64,000 nt of DNA from Paramecium octaurelia (taxonomy: Eukaryota > Ciliophora > Oligohymenophorea > Peniculida > Parameciidae). The DNA lies in NCBI GenBank assembly GCA_905182995.1, contig CAJJDP010000149.1:124001-188000 (forward strand). The letters are read 5' to 3'. The number at the start of each line of letters is the position of its first letter. Within the stretch, counting starts at the first letter, position 1. This document shows, in pieces, positions 34,247 through 44,843 of the stretch. The notes under the pieces were generated by a model. That model was given only the letters and a program-made list of their open reading frames with translations. It was not told where the DNA came from and searched no databases. The position numbers were made by a program, and so were the translations under genes.

Positions 34247-37200
34247 TCATTCGCATTGAGTTAGTTGCTGGAAGAACTCCTTGAATTATTCATCTGAATT
34301 AATTTAATTCAATAGAACCTCCATGGCCTTTTGCTTACTCAATGGTTTGCTGAAAGTGTTTTAAATGGTCGATTAGAGTGAGAATTTCCCTTCGCAATCT
34401 TGCACAATCGATGGCACAAAAATGGCTTCAATCTCATGCTTTGTAATCAACTCATCATTGTCCATATCTGCTAGATCCAACACCAATTTTAACTTACTCT
34501 CCAGATTGCTATTCTACAGTTTTCTGACCAGTTCATAGAAGTGTTCGAATTTTGCATTCTTCTTAAAACATAAAAACCCAATTCTATTCAACCACAATTT
34601 CTCTTCTAAATTTAACTCCTCCATCTCCAAGATCTTATTTATATTCTCACTTTCGTACATGATGAACTTCTCCTATTCTCTCTTGAATCTATAAAAATTA
34701 TTTAATTCTATTCTTTCCAAATTCAAATTGTCCAAATACTCACGCTTCAAATAATTGAATATAGTAGGCAATGAATTGTAGGCCAAGGAAGAAGTAGTGA
34801 TTGGAAAACAGAAGTTTTGTAATTTCTGCCACCTCCTAGGTTTTACTTCCCCTTCCTACTATGATTACTAATTTAACTTCACCTCTAAGTTACTCTTTTT
34901 ATCCACTTTGACCTTTCGCTTCACTTACAATCGACTCAACAATTCATGATCATAATATTTTGCAGATTTCAACAACATCACTTCATGAGTGGTGATATTC
35001 TTCATTTTGGTATGCACTTTACGAAAACATTCTAAACATTGACTTTCATCGCAATCCTCGCAATCAAACACTGCCTCCACTAATGAGCATTCTTAACAAA
35101 GGAAAATGTTCTTGGTCCTTGCTTAATCTATTTGTCTGATTCTTTATTAAAGCAGGAAATGTTGAATCTCAATGAACTTCTATCTCAACAACCCTATCCT
35201 TATCTAAGTCACTATTTCCGGTTTAATCTCAATCTCAGTTACCTTCTGAATAACTCCCTATTTGGCCAACAACTTTTCCGATTCCTCTTATTTTAGAAAT
35301 CTCTCGATCTTGGTTTCCTTCTCGAGTTTTGTGCTAATTTTAGCCTACATCTTCTAAGTGCAATTCTACTTAGCCTCTTGATATAGTTTCCTTCTCTAAC
35401 TCAATCTGTCCTGCTTCTTCTGGATCTCCACCTTTGTTTTCTTCAATGCCTCTCTCTGACCTGTATTCACATGTTGTTTCTCTTAGATGTTTTGCAATTC
35501 ATTCAACACCCATTAAGGTTTATCGGGAATCAACCACTGGAACGCCAACTTGATGATGAGGATGATCGCAATCGTCAAGAAGAACAACCAAATAGTAATA
35601 TCCTGATCCGAACCACTGTACCCATAGATCACTTCCACTGTCTCCACCTTATATTTCACATACAACAAAGCAAAATTCGAGAATACACTGCCCATTCCCA
35701 TCCATTACATGATGTTCAACCAATCTCCAATGCCAGCACATCTCTGACACTCTGGTCGTTTGTAGACTTCCAGAAACGATATTAATTTTGTCCTGATCTC
35801 AGCCACATTGGCCACCACAGCAATCGCTGGCCCTATGGGAAAGGCTGCTGCAAACAATGTGATGTATCCCAAATCTATGATTCCCTCCATGAAGTATCCC
35901 AGAGTTCCCTCGTAATTCAACTTTAGATTGTTCAACTCCACTTGATCTGCATCTAAATTCATCTCCAATGTGGGTGGCTTCCCCTTCTCATGGATTTTCA
36001 ACACTGCCCTCTTACAAGTCTCAATCGTGTACTTCTTCTCTTTGAAGATCGTTTCGTACAGTGTTTCCACCTTGTCCTTAAATCCCTCCTTGTTTCTATT
36101 CAATTGCCCTTGTCTCTGTATATTCAGTTGCTGCTATTTGAAGTATTACTTTTCATAGTAATCGTATTGGACTCTCGGCAATAACACTTTAAGTGCCGCA
36201 AATTGCACTTGCTTCGTAATTAAGACTGGTACTAATTAGATAAACAGATCCAGGAAACTCTTGTTGTTCACAAAAGCAGCATAAAAGATACACAGATAGG
36301 AATTCAACAAGGTGAATGCTGAGTTCTTATAGATGATGGATTACTCGTAGTCTTCCTGATACTTGTGATTTTCATATTGGGCGAAGAACATGACTATGTG
36401 ATTGTACACCAAATTGAGGATGAATATCCCCACTCCCTAGATGATATTGAGGCCAGTCGTTATTATTATTTACCCTTCAAATCTCTTGACCATGAGATTA
36501 ACACCTACGAATATCAAAACACAGAGGGTCAAAAAGATCAACACCACCAACACTGACAAAACCACCTTCAGAAATGTTTCAGTTTTCTTTTGATGTTTAG
36601 TCAACTCTCCAGTCACCTGATAGATTTCCTCGTAACCTTGGAATCCTCTACGCACTTCACCCTTGTCCTTCGAATCGAGCAAATCCAAACATCCCCATCT
36701 CGTCGTGATTTCGGAGGTTTTTCGCTTCCAAAATTCAACCTGCAATGTTGACCATAAACAAACATAGCAAACCCAAAAGGGGAGGATTGATGGGAAGTAA
36801 TCACCTGTGACCAAAATGTATATCTGAATTGCTGCTCCAGGAATTGCCAACACCATCAATGCACACGTAATATAGGATTTCCAGGCAAAGTAAAAGGAGA
36901 TCTTCTCACCAAAATACAATCGCAATATCGTAATCGAACTGAAATTCTGATTCTCACCTTCCATCAAGTACTCAGATATCTGATTTATTGGAGTCGGCAA
37001 ATACCACTTATTGTTGACCAACCATCTCTCCTTAATCTTATTGATACCTCCTGTCTTATGCATTCTATAGTACGTCTCTATGATCCCAGAATTTATCTAC
37101 TCATTTAAGTCTTTTATTTGAGTCAAGTGCTTCTCTATGATTTGCTATTTCTATCGCGATCGAAAGGGTTCATATAGATTCTAGAACACCTTCTCGAACT

Positions 37201-40200
37201 CTTCTAAATCGTAGGAGTCCATCAATTTCATCTATAGATTCATCAAATCTGCCTAATCCTCCAAGTTCTTCTCGTTGTGCTGCAACATTATGTAATAGAA
37301 TCCCTGTTGAAATTGCGATTTCATTAAATACACTTCGAAATTGGCATTCAACAACAACGATATGTAGAAGTTCAATCTTATCAACTCAGCACAGTCCTAA
37401 TCCTTCAGGTCAAAGAAGGCTGGGGCTGTCTCCAAGGTGTCTGAATTCAGATTCTCAGCTTTGATACTGGCTCGAATAATAAAATCAGGCACAAACAGAT
37501 TCTATGAGTACGAATTCAGCTCTGTAATCAATTTATAGTATTGAGCTTCTCCATTTTTGGACACTAAGAATATTATAACTATGACTTACAAGGAGCCAAA
37601 GCATTTCGCAAACGCAATTGATCATCGTAAGCATCCTTCTTAAATATGCCCATCAACTATTGAATTATTGTTTGATTGAGTTCATTTAATATGGCTTCAC
37701 TTGTGATGCTCTGCAATTTCTCTTTGTACAACTCCAGAACATCCTCATCTTGCGTCAATTCTCTTGCTTTAAACACTTCATTGTTCTCCAATTCCATGTT
37801 AGCTTATTTCTCCATCAAAATGTTAATCCCTTTTTTAAATGCCTTTATGGATGCAACATGCAAAGGGGAATTACCATAAGCATCTTACTGATTCACATAG
37901 ATCGCATAAAAATCATTGAAGTATTTCTATCTCTACTTTTATTAAGTGTAATTCTTGATTATCTTGATTTTGGTCAAGACTTCCTTCTCCCACTCTGCCA
38001 ACAGCAAGACTTCCTTCTGAAATTCGTCTCTATATTTTTTGAGATCCTCTTCGGAAAACACAAACACACTGTTCACTTGAATTGTTGGCTTCTTGTGAGG
38101 AATGATCTTAGTCAAATCGTCGTTGCTGAATCCAAACAAGGTCTCCTCAAAAACTCGGAATGCTTCATTCAAAAACTCTTCATTGCCTTTGTGACTCTGA
38201 CATGCGGCATGCAAGGCAGTCTTCATTTTCAAAGACTTACTAAACATAAATGAAATTGCATTTACAATGGGAAAAAGGAATAGGCTCGTTTAAATTACAA
38301 TAATGTTGAGTTCTTACTGTCCACTTCATACAAGGCTGACCAATATATCAACTTGCATAAAAACAATGGGTTGTTCAAGTGTTTCAGAAGGTCTGGAGTG
38401 AGACTCTCAAAGTAAGCCTTGTACTTCTATTAACTTCCATATTTCAGATATTCCAATATTTCAATACTCCGCATTATTATTAGAGTCACCACCTCCTCGT
38501 ACTTATTCTTACCTGCCAAATCCACTGCGTATTGTCCCTTGTAATCAGGCAAGAAAACATGAATGTTATTCTCGAGCAACACCTCCACACTTTCCTTGTC
38601 GCCATAATATGCTGCCCAATGCAAGCAAGTCCACAATGTTCTTGGATTGAAGCAATTCACGTCTGCCTTGATGAGGGGTTTCTCTTTGCAAGGATTCAAT
38701 AAAAATTGAATGCACAACATTCTGATCTAATCGGATTCCAAGGTTTTGGGCTTGATGCAACACAGCAACAAGGGTTAACAGTGAAATTTGTCTTACTTTA
38801 CGAGGCATTCCTGGAGAGCAGCATCGTCTTTCTTAGCGACCAGATCTTCAATGATGTCTTTGATCTGTTTGATTTGCTAATCAAGACAAGCTCTGTGCAG
38901 AATGTTTCCTATTGTTTATTTTCAAAATCAACTTTCATCGTAATCGGTCTGTTTTAGAGCCTCCTGAATGTCGTATTCCAGTTTTTTTTAAATTTGAGTA
39001 ACTTTCTTCTGATGCTTCCTTTTGGCTTCGGATGGTTGAGGTTACCACATTGAGTTTATGAAGGACAAGGGGCTTCCGGAGTCGAAAGGACCTGTTTCCT
39101 TCACTCGTTTGATGGGGTCCAACTACTTTGGCCTTTACTTTGATTACATTAATTATGTAACTAATATTATTCGAAATTAATTCCTGTTTTACCAGCTTCA
39201 NTACAACTCCAGAACATCCTCATCTTGCGTCAATTCTCTTGCTTTAAACACTTCATTGTTCTCCAATTCCATGTTAGCTTATTTCTCCATCAAAATGTTA
39301 ATCCCTTTTTTAAATGCCTTTATGGATGCAACATGCAAAGGGGAATTACCATAAGCATCTTACTGATTCACATAGATCGCATAAAAATCATTGAAGTATT
39401 TCTATCTCTACTTTTATTAAGTGTAATTCTTGATTATCTTGATTTTGGTCAAGACTTCCTTCTCCCACTCTGCCAACAGCAAGACTTCCTTCTGAAATTC
39501 GTCTCTATATTTTTTGAGATCCTCTTCGGAAAACACAAACACACTGTTCACTTGAATTGTTGGCTTCTTGTGAGGAATGATCTTAGTCAAATCGTCGTTG
39601 CTGAATCCAAACAAGGTCTCCTCAAAAACTCGGAATGCTTCATTCAAAAACTCTTCATTGCCTTTGTGACTCTGACATGCGGCATGCAAGGCAGTCTTCA
39701 TTTTCAAAGACTTACTAAACATAAATGAAATTGCATTTACAATGGGAAAAAGGAATAGGCTCGTTTAAATTACAATAATGTTGAGTTCTTACTGTCCACT
39801 TCATACAAGGCTGACCAATATATCAACTTGCATAAAAACAATGGGTTGTTCAAGTGTTTCAGAAGGTCTGGAGTGAGACTCTCAAAGTAAGCCTTGTACT
39901 TCTATTAACTTCCATATTTCAGATATTCCAATATTTCAATACTCCGCATTATTATTAGAGTCACCACCTCCTCGTACTTATTCTTACCTGCCAAATCCAC
40001 TGCGTATTGTCCCTTGTAATCAGGCAAGAAAACATGAATGTTATTCTCGAGCAACACCTCCACACTTTCCTTGTCGCCATAATATGCTGCCCAATGCAAG
40101 CAAGTCCACAATGTTCTTGGATTGAAGCAATTCACGTCTGCCTTGATGAGGGGTTTCTCTTTGCAAGGATTCAATAAAAATTGAATGCACAACATTCTGA

Positions 40201-40624
40201 TCTAATCGGATTCCAAGGTTTTGGGCTTGATGCAACACAGCAACAAGGGTTAACAGTGAAATTTGTCTTACTTTACGAGGCATTCCTGGAGAGCAGCATC
40301 GTCTTTCTTAGCGACCAGATCTTCAATGATGTCTTTGATCTGTTTGATTTGCTAATCAAGACAAGCTCTGTGCAGAATGTTTCCTATTGTTTATTTTCAA
40401 AATCAACTTTCATCGTAATCGGTCTGTTTTAGAGCCTCCTGAATGTCGTATTCCAGTTTTTTTTAAATTTGAGTAACTTTCTTCTGATGCTTCCTTTTGG
40501 CTTCGGATGGTTGAGGTTACCACATTGAGTTTATGAAGGACAAGGGGCTTCCGGAGTCGAAAGGACCTGTTTCCTTCACTCGTTTGATGGGGTCCAACTA
40601 CTTTGGCCTTTACTTTGATTACAT
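34247..40624 (-). CDS. Ankyrin-anoctamin (TMEM16)-B-box-EF-hand protein (about 1,597 aa)
   Basis: ATG at 40624 (minus), TGA at 34247-34249. Skipping one copy of the duplication around N39201 (37727-39201) and removing introns 40384-40407, 39760-39792, 39715-39740 and 37564-37589 gives exactly 1,598 codons. Residues ~80-420 hold ankyrin-like repeats ('TCLHWAAYYGDKESVEVLLE', 'DAYGNSPLHVASIKAF'). Residues ~690-1160 are a TMEM16 core: 'YFGEKISFYFAWKSY', 'EFWKRKTSEITTRWG', 'FAAAFPIGPAIAVVANVAEI'. A B-box-like zinc motif (~1312-1350: C..C, C..C, C..C, H, H) and one EF-hand loop ('DMDNDELITKHE', ~1520) follow. TMEM16 proteins are Ca2+-activated chloride channels or lipid scramblases. One of the paired Glu in helix 7 appears replaced by Tyr, and the Asp following EIR.. 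by Lys, so Ca2+ gating may differ. Confidence 0.85.
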
Positions 40625-40675
40625 TAATTATGTAACTAATATTATTCGAAATTAATTCCTGTTTTACCAGCTTCA
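37727..40675. repeat. Direct duplication around N39201 (37727-39200 = 39202-40675), likely assembly artefact
   Basis: 1,474 bp repeated at offset 1,475 on either side of a single N. It covers the 5' third of the anoctamin gene. Joining 39202 directly to 37726 gives one continuous frame whose total coding length is divisible by three, supporting a single genomic copy. Confidence 0.92.
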
Positions 40676-40780
40676 ATAAAAAATAATGAATTTCAAGATT
40701 TTAAAAAAGGAATCATTAATATGAAATTGAATTATTCAGAATTAATTTTATTTGATTCACACTCTCGAAGAAGATTCATT

Positions 40781-41135
40781 ATGAAATAAGGTTCCAAAAA
40801 ACACAAAACCTCGTATCATAAGTTGTCTTCTGACATTAAGCAAACCCTAATTCACTTGATTTGTCTCAAAGGCTTCAAAATAAAACACGTAAACCCCTTC
40901 ATTCTATTTTTAGGCTGCCTCCCAACTGAATATCAAGTATTCGGCTGCAAAATCCATTTTCCTTTACCACCGAAATAATATGATCAAAAATTCATAAGGC
41001 ATCGATTCGACAAAAAGATGTTTGTACAGAACCATTACCAAGGAAGGTGTAAATTTTCGAGTAGTCACAAAAATAGCTGGGGAATTTGTGAATTCAAAAT
41101 CAGGACACCACAAACCAACTCAGACTTCGATATGA
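40781..41135 (+). CDS. HTH mini-protein, family member 5 (109 aa)
   Basis: ATG at 40781, a 25-nt intron (40889-40913, GTAAAC...TTTAG), TGA at 41133-41135. Spliced core 'GFKIKH|AASQLNIKYSAAKSIFLYHR' with the intron at the conserved site, preceded by 'LSSDIKQTLIHLICLK'. The Cys of the tail is present ('KRCLYRTI'), but the Gly-Gly is Ala-Gly here ('TKIAGEFV'). It diverges from the upstream anoctamin gene with 156 bp between ATGs. A 5'-truncated duplicate of its second exon follows the N at 42482 (42483-42649) and is an assembly copy. Confidence 0.8.
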
Positions 41136-43995
41136 GTATATTTTTGAAAAATTATATATACATTCATTATTCAAATGGTTCTCCTCGTCACATCATTTTA
41201 AAAATCAAGAGTGAGATACACCCTATCCGCTATTCGATCTCGTGGTCAAGATCAAGAAGAACCATAGATACAATTCAGAATGCATATTTAAAAATATCAT
41301 ATTTCGAGCACATCGGAATTTTAATTAGTTAAATTAATTTGTGAAATTATTAGAAATGGCTTTAAAATTCTTATATTATTTATTAATTCAAGACATACGA
41401 GTAGATTTAAATATTTTTTCTCCCCTTAAAAGGTCAGCGAGAGGTTCGGGCATTTGAGTGAGGGATTCGGGGATTAAATAGACATAGATACTTTAATTGT
41501 AAGAATGATGTAATTTGGATAAATATTGGGGTTTTGTAATGGATGATATATGTTTAACATTTTCATTGGTCCTTGAGTTCCAATAATGAAATGTCACTGC
41601 AATATATGGCTTTTATATTGCTATTGTTATTGATTCCCAATTTATGACATATCAACTTCAGCCTTTTGATTTAGCAAAGGTTGATTTTGCATAAACATTT
41701 GATACTAAAACAATCTGAATAATTGATTAATATCTTAAAAAGAATACAACTGAGTTTAGTCGATTGTATTCTCACATTTACTACATTTCTAACACAATTA
41801 GAAATTGTATTGAGTGTCATTTAGTTTTGGATAGCAATATAATAATTATTATGATTATAATAATTATTATTGTGATTATTAATTTAATCCAAGCTCTATT
41901 GTTCCTTAATCAAGTTATTATAGAGCTTAAAATCGTTATTAATATTCGAATAACATAAGAGGATTGCAAGGTATCTAATCAACATTAGATACCATTTCTT
42001 CTTTTACACCTACTTTTTAGTGTGAAATCAAATTGTTTTCTAATTCCTGCTTTTAATTGACTGGCTCTTCGTGAGGAATAAGGGGATCCTGAACGTTCTC
42101 TTCCTTAATTTGATCTCGCAAGGGATCCCTATTCTTGGACCTGGTGATTCGTTTGAAGAGTTCAGATCTCACATTTTGGAGCTAAGATTTCTTGATCTAA
42201 ATGGAATCGCTGACGAATCTATAGGGTTTGAGCTTCTTCTTCTTCTTGTATTTGGTAACATTGAAGGAATCCTGAGAGTCCTGACATTGGTCTTCTTCTG
42301 AATTCTCCAGATCAGATTGGAATCGTCTTTTCAAATTGGCATAAAATCGATTTTTTACCATGTTTTCCTATGTAAAAATAATGACAATTGATTTATACAG
42401 GTCTGCCATTAAGGAAACTGGATATGTAACTCCATTTTGTTCCATACTTTTTGTACAATTTTAAAATCATCCTGTCTTCCTNACCGAAATAATATGATCA
42501 AAAATTCATAAGGCATCGATTCGACAAAAAGATGTTTGTACAGAACCATTACCAAGGAAGGTGTAAATTTTCGAGTAGTCACAAAAATAGCTGGGGAATT
42601 TGTGAATTCAAAATCAGGACACCACAAACCAACTCAGACTTCGATATGAGTATATTTTTGAAAAATTATATATACATTCATTATTCAAATGGTTCTCCTC
42701 GTCACATCATTTTAAAAATCAAGAGTGAGATACACCCTATCCGCTATTCGATCTCGTGGTCAAGATCAAGAAGAACCATAGATACAATTCAGAATGCATA
42801 TTTAAAAATATCATATTTCGAGCACATCGGAATTTTAATTAGTTAAATTAATTTGTGAAATTATTAGAAATGGCTTTAAAATTCTTATATTATTTATTAA
42901 TTCAAGACATACGAGTAGATTTAAATATTTTTTCTCCCCTTAAAAGGTCAGCGAGAGGTTCGGGCATTTGAGTGAGGGATTCGGGGATTAAATAGACATA
43001 GATACTTTAATTGTAAGAATGATGTAATTTGGATAAATATTGGGGTTTTGTAATGGATGATATATGTTTAACATTTTCATTGGTCCTTGAGTTCCAATAA
43101 TGAAATGTCACTGCAATATATGGCTTTTATATTGCTATTGTTATTGATTCCCAATTTATGACATATCAACTTCAGCCTTTTGATTTAGCAAAGGTTGATT
43201 TTGCATAAACATTTGATACTAAAACAATCTGAATAATTGATTAATATCTTAAAAAGAATACAACTGAGTTTAGTCGATTGTATTCTCACATTTACTACAT
43301 TTCTAACACAATTAGAAATTGTATTGAGTGTCATTTAGTTTTGGATAGCAATATAATAATTATTATGATTATAATAATTATTATTGTGATTATTAATTTA
43401 ATCCAAGCTCTATTGTTCCTTAATCAAGTTATTATAGAGCTTAAAATCGTTATTAATATTCGAATAACATAAGAGGATTGCAAGGTATCTAATCAACATT
43501 AGATACCATTTCTTCTTTTACACCTACTTTTTAGTGTGAAATCAAATTGTTTTCTAATTCCTGCTTTTAATTGACTGGCTCTTCGTGAGGAATAAGGGGA
43601 TCCTGAACGTTCTCTTCCTTAATTTGATCTCGCAAGGGATCCCTATTCTTGGACCTGGTGATTCGTTTGAAGAGTTCAGATCTCACATTTTGGAGCTAAG
43701 ATTTCTTGATCTAAATGGAATCGCTGACGAATCTATAGGGTTTGAGCTTCTTCTTCTTCTTGTATTTGGTAACATTGAAGGAATCCTGAGAGTCCTGACA
43801 TTGGTCTTCTTCTGAATTCTCCAGATCAGATTGGAATCGTCTTTTCAAATTGGCATAAAATCGATTTTTTACCATGTTTTCCTATGTAAAAATAATGACA
43901 ATTGATTTATACAGGTCTGCCATTAAGGAAACTGGATATGTAACTCCATTTTGTTCCATACTTTTTGTACAATTTTAAAATCATCCTGTCTTCCT
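40969..43995. repeat. Direct duplication around N42482 (40969-42481 = 42483-43995), likely assembly artefact
   Basis: 1,513 bp repeated at offset 1,514 around a single N. The first arm contains the 3' part of HTH gene 5 and a 5'-truncated copy of the MYB gene (41594-42481, minus). The second arm contains a truncated HTH copy and the intact 3' part of the MYB gene. Confidence 0.92.
42650..43107. other. AT-rich spacer (same as 41136-41593)
   Basis: About 460 bp between the convergent HTH gene 5 and MYB gene, present twice because of the assembly duplication. No gene or RNA recognised. Confidence 0.5.
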
Positions 43996-44452
43996 GCTCT
44001 GTCCATTTCTCACTGTTAATGTGACCTTGCAATTGGTTTAGATAGCGTTCTCTGACTTGTTTTCCAGTTCTCCAATTCATCACTGTGCATATCTTACTCC
44101 ATTTTTTTCCGTACTTGTGTACAAGGTCCTTTAATTATTCGTCTTCCTCTGGTGACCATAATTGTCTTGTGAGAGTCTTAAATTAAGAGATTCAATATAC
44201 TTGATCAGGATGTAGCCTCTGCCATTTCATCATGCATTCTAAGGGACTTGGTCCATTCAATTGTAGGCTGATAGATTTCCAATTGCCCTAATGAATAAGG
44301 AACAATTGCTTGAGTTGTTCTTCATCGTGATCGGTCCATGGATGAGTAAACTTTGATAAATAATCGAATTAAAAACAAACCTCAAAAACGAGTTCTGAAT
44401 GATCTTTTGCTTGGTTTTGGTTAGACGTAGCACTAACCTCAGTTGTTAGCAT
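43108..44452 (-). CDS. Three-repeat MYB transcription factor (429 aa)
   Basis: ATG at 44452 (minus), two introns (24 nt GTATATTG...TTTAAG; 31 nt GTATAAAT...CATAG), TGA at 43108-43110; coding length 1,290 nt. Residues ~35-190 contain three MYB repeats with regularly spaced aromatics: R1 'HPWTDHDEEQLKQLF...NWKSIS', R2 'QLWSPEEDEQLKDLVHKYGK...W', R3 'EKWTEQEDRMILKLYKKYGT...W'. The third repeat ends 'VKNRFYANLKRRF', matching the NRFY-type R3 recognition helix. The tail is Gln-rich with runs encoded by TAA/CAA and a CxxC pair near the end ('CQKCSKCE'). Likely a DNA-binding regulator, possibly of the cell cycle as in other 3R-MYBs (inference). Confidence 0.88.
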
Positions 44453-44843
44453 TTTTTTTTTTTAAAATATTACATAAATTTGATGATTGATTTATGTTTT
44501 AAATAGTACTAGATGACGAATTACACTTAAAACATTTAAGTAAATCTTTCAAGGCAAAAAACATCAATATTATTATTAAAATATATTGAATTGCAATTGC
44601 TTACAAATCGTAATTAAATTTATTCGTACGGTTATTCGCAGAACTTGGTTTCAACGACAATGGCCAGTCGAATTCGAGCACTCGGATAGCCTAGGACTGA
44701 TCGGATGACAAGTTGAACGGCCATTTTTATAATAATATGCTCATTATTAAATTGCATATTATTTATTCAATTAATAGCAGTATATATAATACCAATCAGA
44801 TTGAGTATTTTTAGATATTAATTGTAATTCTAAACTAATTGTC
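44453..44843. other. Divergent spacer between MYB and PX-START genes, with a GC-richer patch
   Basis: 391 bp. Most is AT-rich, but 44631-44724 is noticeably GC-richer. On the minus strand it reads as an open stretch from ATG at 44724 (MAVQLVIRSVLGYPSARIR...) that keeps no convincing 3' end. It could be a small exon, a structured RNA or a promoter element. I cannot decide. Confidence 0.3.

Noticed and set aside
37750-38253. Forward ORF of 167 codons, repeated at 39225-39728
   Set aside because: Antisense to the ankyrin part of the anoctamin gene; repeated only because of the assembly duplication.
41764-41958. Forward Ile-rich ORF (again at 43278-43472)
   Set aside because: Antisense of the Gln/Leu run in the MYB tail; AT-rich composition explains it.
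42483-42649. Apparent sixth HTH gene fragment
   Set aside because: Identical to exon 2 of HTH gene 5 and lies directly after N42482; an assembly copy.
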